This document shows, piece by piece, positions 63,243 through 64,000 of a stretch of DNA of 64,000 nucleotides. The DNA comes from Sulfuritalea sp. (lineage in GTDB: Bacteria; Pseudomonadota; Gammaproteobacteria; Burkholderiales; Rhodocyclaceae). The stretch covers positions 682,001 to 746,000 of the forward strand of contig JADJVS010000014.1 of the NCBI GenBank assembly GCA_016710465.1, in the 5' to 3' direction. The notes beneath the pieces are model-generated. The model ran no database searches and was not told where the DNA came from. It saw only the letters and a program-made list of their open reading frames with translations. The translations under genes were made by a program, and so were the position numbers. How positions within the stretch are numbered: position 1 is the first letter of the stretch; every line of letters begins with the position of its first letter.

Positions 63243-63797
63243 ATGCTGAACCGCCTGCTGCGCGCCTCGCCCTACATCGTGGTGCAACTGGCCGCGATGT
63301 ACCTCTACCAGGTGGCGGGGCGCATCGATTTTCCGGCGGCGCCGGGACGGATCGGGCCGGACTTCTGGCCCAAGTCCATCCTGGTGCTGCTGGGGCTGGT
63401 TTGCGTCTATGAAATCATCAAGAACCTGTTGATCGGCGAAACCTTCACGGCGGCCGGCCTGCTCGAAAAGCTCATGAAGGACAGCGGCGAAGTCGAGGGC
63501 GAGGAAAAGCAGCGCAGCTATCCGCTGCTGCTGGCCGGCGGCATCGTCCTCACCGTCATCTACGTCGTCACCATTTCCTCGCTCGGCTTCTTCCTCGCCA
63601 CGGTCGCCTACCTGGCGCTGTTCATGGTCATCGGGCGCTACCGCAACTGGACCGTGATCGCCGTCTCCAGCGTGCTCGGTTCGCTGGCGCTGGTGTTCAT
63701 TTTCATGAAGGTGGTTTACGTCTCGCTGCCGCTCGGGGTGGAACCCTTCTCGGCGGTTTCGCTTTGGTTGCTGAAAGTGATGGGAGTGCATTGGTGA
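63243..63797 (+). CDS. tctB: Tripartite tricarboxylate transporter small subunit TctB
   Basis: A 184-residue membrane protein with four hydrophobic segments, of the TctB family; IGPDFWPKSILVLLGLVCVYE at the N-terminus is typical. Normal length. Confidence 0.9.
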   Translation: MLNRLLRASPYIVVQLAAMYLYQVAGRIDFPAAPGRIGPDFWPKSILVLLGLVCVYEIIKNLLIGETFTAAGLLEKLMKDSGEVEGEEKQRSYPLLLAGGIVLTVIYVVTISSLGFFLATVAYLALFMVIGRYRNWTVIAVSSVLGSLALVFIFMKVVYVSLPLGVEPFSAVSLWLLKVMGVHW

Positions 63798-63928
63798 AAC
63801 ACCCGGGGGGGCCCCCGGGGCCCGGCGCGCGGGGGGGGCGGGGCGGCCCCCGCGGGGGGGGGGGGGGGGGGGGGCGGCCCGCGCCTCGGCCGGCGGCCCC
63901 GGCCGGCGCGGGCGGCGGGGCGGCGGGG
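63798..63928. repeat. Stretch of almost only G and C between tctB and tctA
   Basis: 131 bp almost entirely of G and C, with runs of up to about 20 G. In other genomes tctB and tctA are nearly contiguous. The stretch looks like low-quality consensus rather than real spacer. Confidence 0.8.
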
Positions 63929-64000
63929 ATGGAAGCCCTCGTTCACCTCGGCAACGGCTTCCTGCAGGTGCTGCAGCCGATGAACCTGCTGGTGCTGTTC
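63929..64000 (+). CDS. tctA: Tripartite tricarboxylate transporter large permease TctA (start only)
   Basis: ATG at 63929 opens 24 codons to the window end. MEALVHLGNGFLQVLQPMNL matches the usual N-terminus of TctA permeases. The gene continues outside the window. Confidence 0.8.
   Translation, partial: MEALVHLGNGFLQVLQPMNLLVLF

Overview
The window is high-GC DNA from a betaproteobacterium, most likely Rhodocyclales or a close relative. This rests on the tRNA-Phe sequence, the DUF485-ActP and DUF4212-symporter pairs, a CIRCE-controlled groESL operon and an LpxA/GnnA/GnnB-type cluster. It is chromosomal and mostly densely packed. Two places look like assembly trouble: a run of 32 G (2809-2840), and a 131-bp G/C-only stretch between tctB and tctA (63798-63928).

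Layout. 1-2.9 kb: the end of a HEPN-type protein, tRNA-Phe with promoter and terminator, and an acetate permease pair. 2.9-7.8 kb: a trehalose operon (otsA, otsB, GH15 glycosidase) in which OtsA carries a membrane-anchored sensor-like N-terminus. 7.9-12 kb: an OmpA-like protein, a MarR regulator, a receptor Ser/Thr kinase and a TPR protein. A candidate ~130-nt structured RNA lies between MarR and the kinase. 12-17.6 kb: a sodium/solute symporter operon with its TctDE-like two-component system. 17.8-34.4 kb: housekeeping and stress genes (groESL, pirin, NnrU, flavin reductase, acetoacetyl-CoA synthetase, PBP4, YchJ, a five-PAS hybrid kinase, glutathione peroxidase, metK with an attenuator-like leader, an MFS transporter, hemerythrin). 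34.5-40.5 kb: lipid A genes (LpxA, GnnB-like, GnnA-like, two LpxL-type acyltransferases) around an orphan GlcF-like iron-sulfur protein. 40.5-47.2 kb: a GMC dehydrogenase, a TRAP transporter, a CBS-BON protein and an IclR regulator.

47.2-54.6 kb is an accessory island: GNAT, Fic with a phased operator array, an mqsRA locus whose toxin gene is stopped exactly at the Tyr81 codon, a broken DUF849 gene, a PHD-PIN pair, a scar with regularly spaced 16-bp repeats and a parE remnant, and an AT-rich two-gene ATPase + TOPRIM-like module that is a candidate phage defence system.

54.7-64 kb: sulfoacetaldehyde acetyltransferase (xsc) divergent from an IclR gene, which heads a tightly coupled operon of CobS-like ATPase and CobT-like VWA protein. 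Two overlapping Lin0512-family genes follow, then another IclR gene divergent from a tripartite tricarboxylate transporter (tctC, tctB, start of tctA).

Working together: the GMC dehydrogenase, TRAP transporter and Xsc could form an isethionate-to-acetyl-phosphate route (inference). The IclR/CobS-like/CobT-like/Lin0512 block is the best candidate for an undescribed system. A 22-bp sequence recurs seven times in the window, often beside broken genes, and longer REP-like palindromes occur four times.
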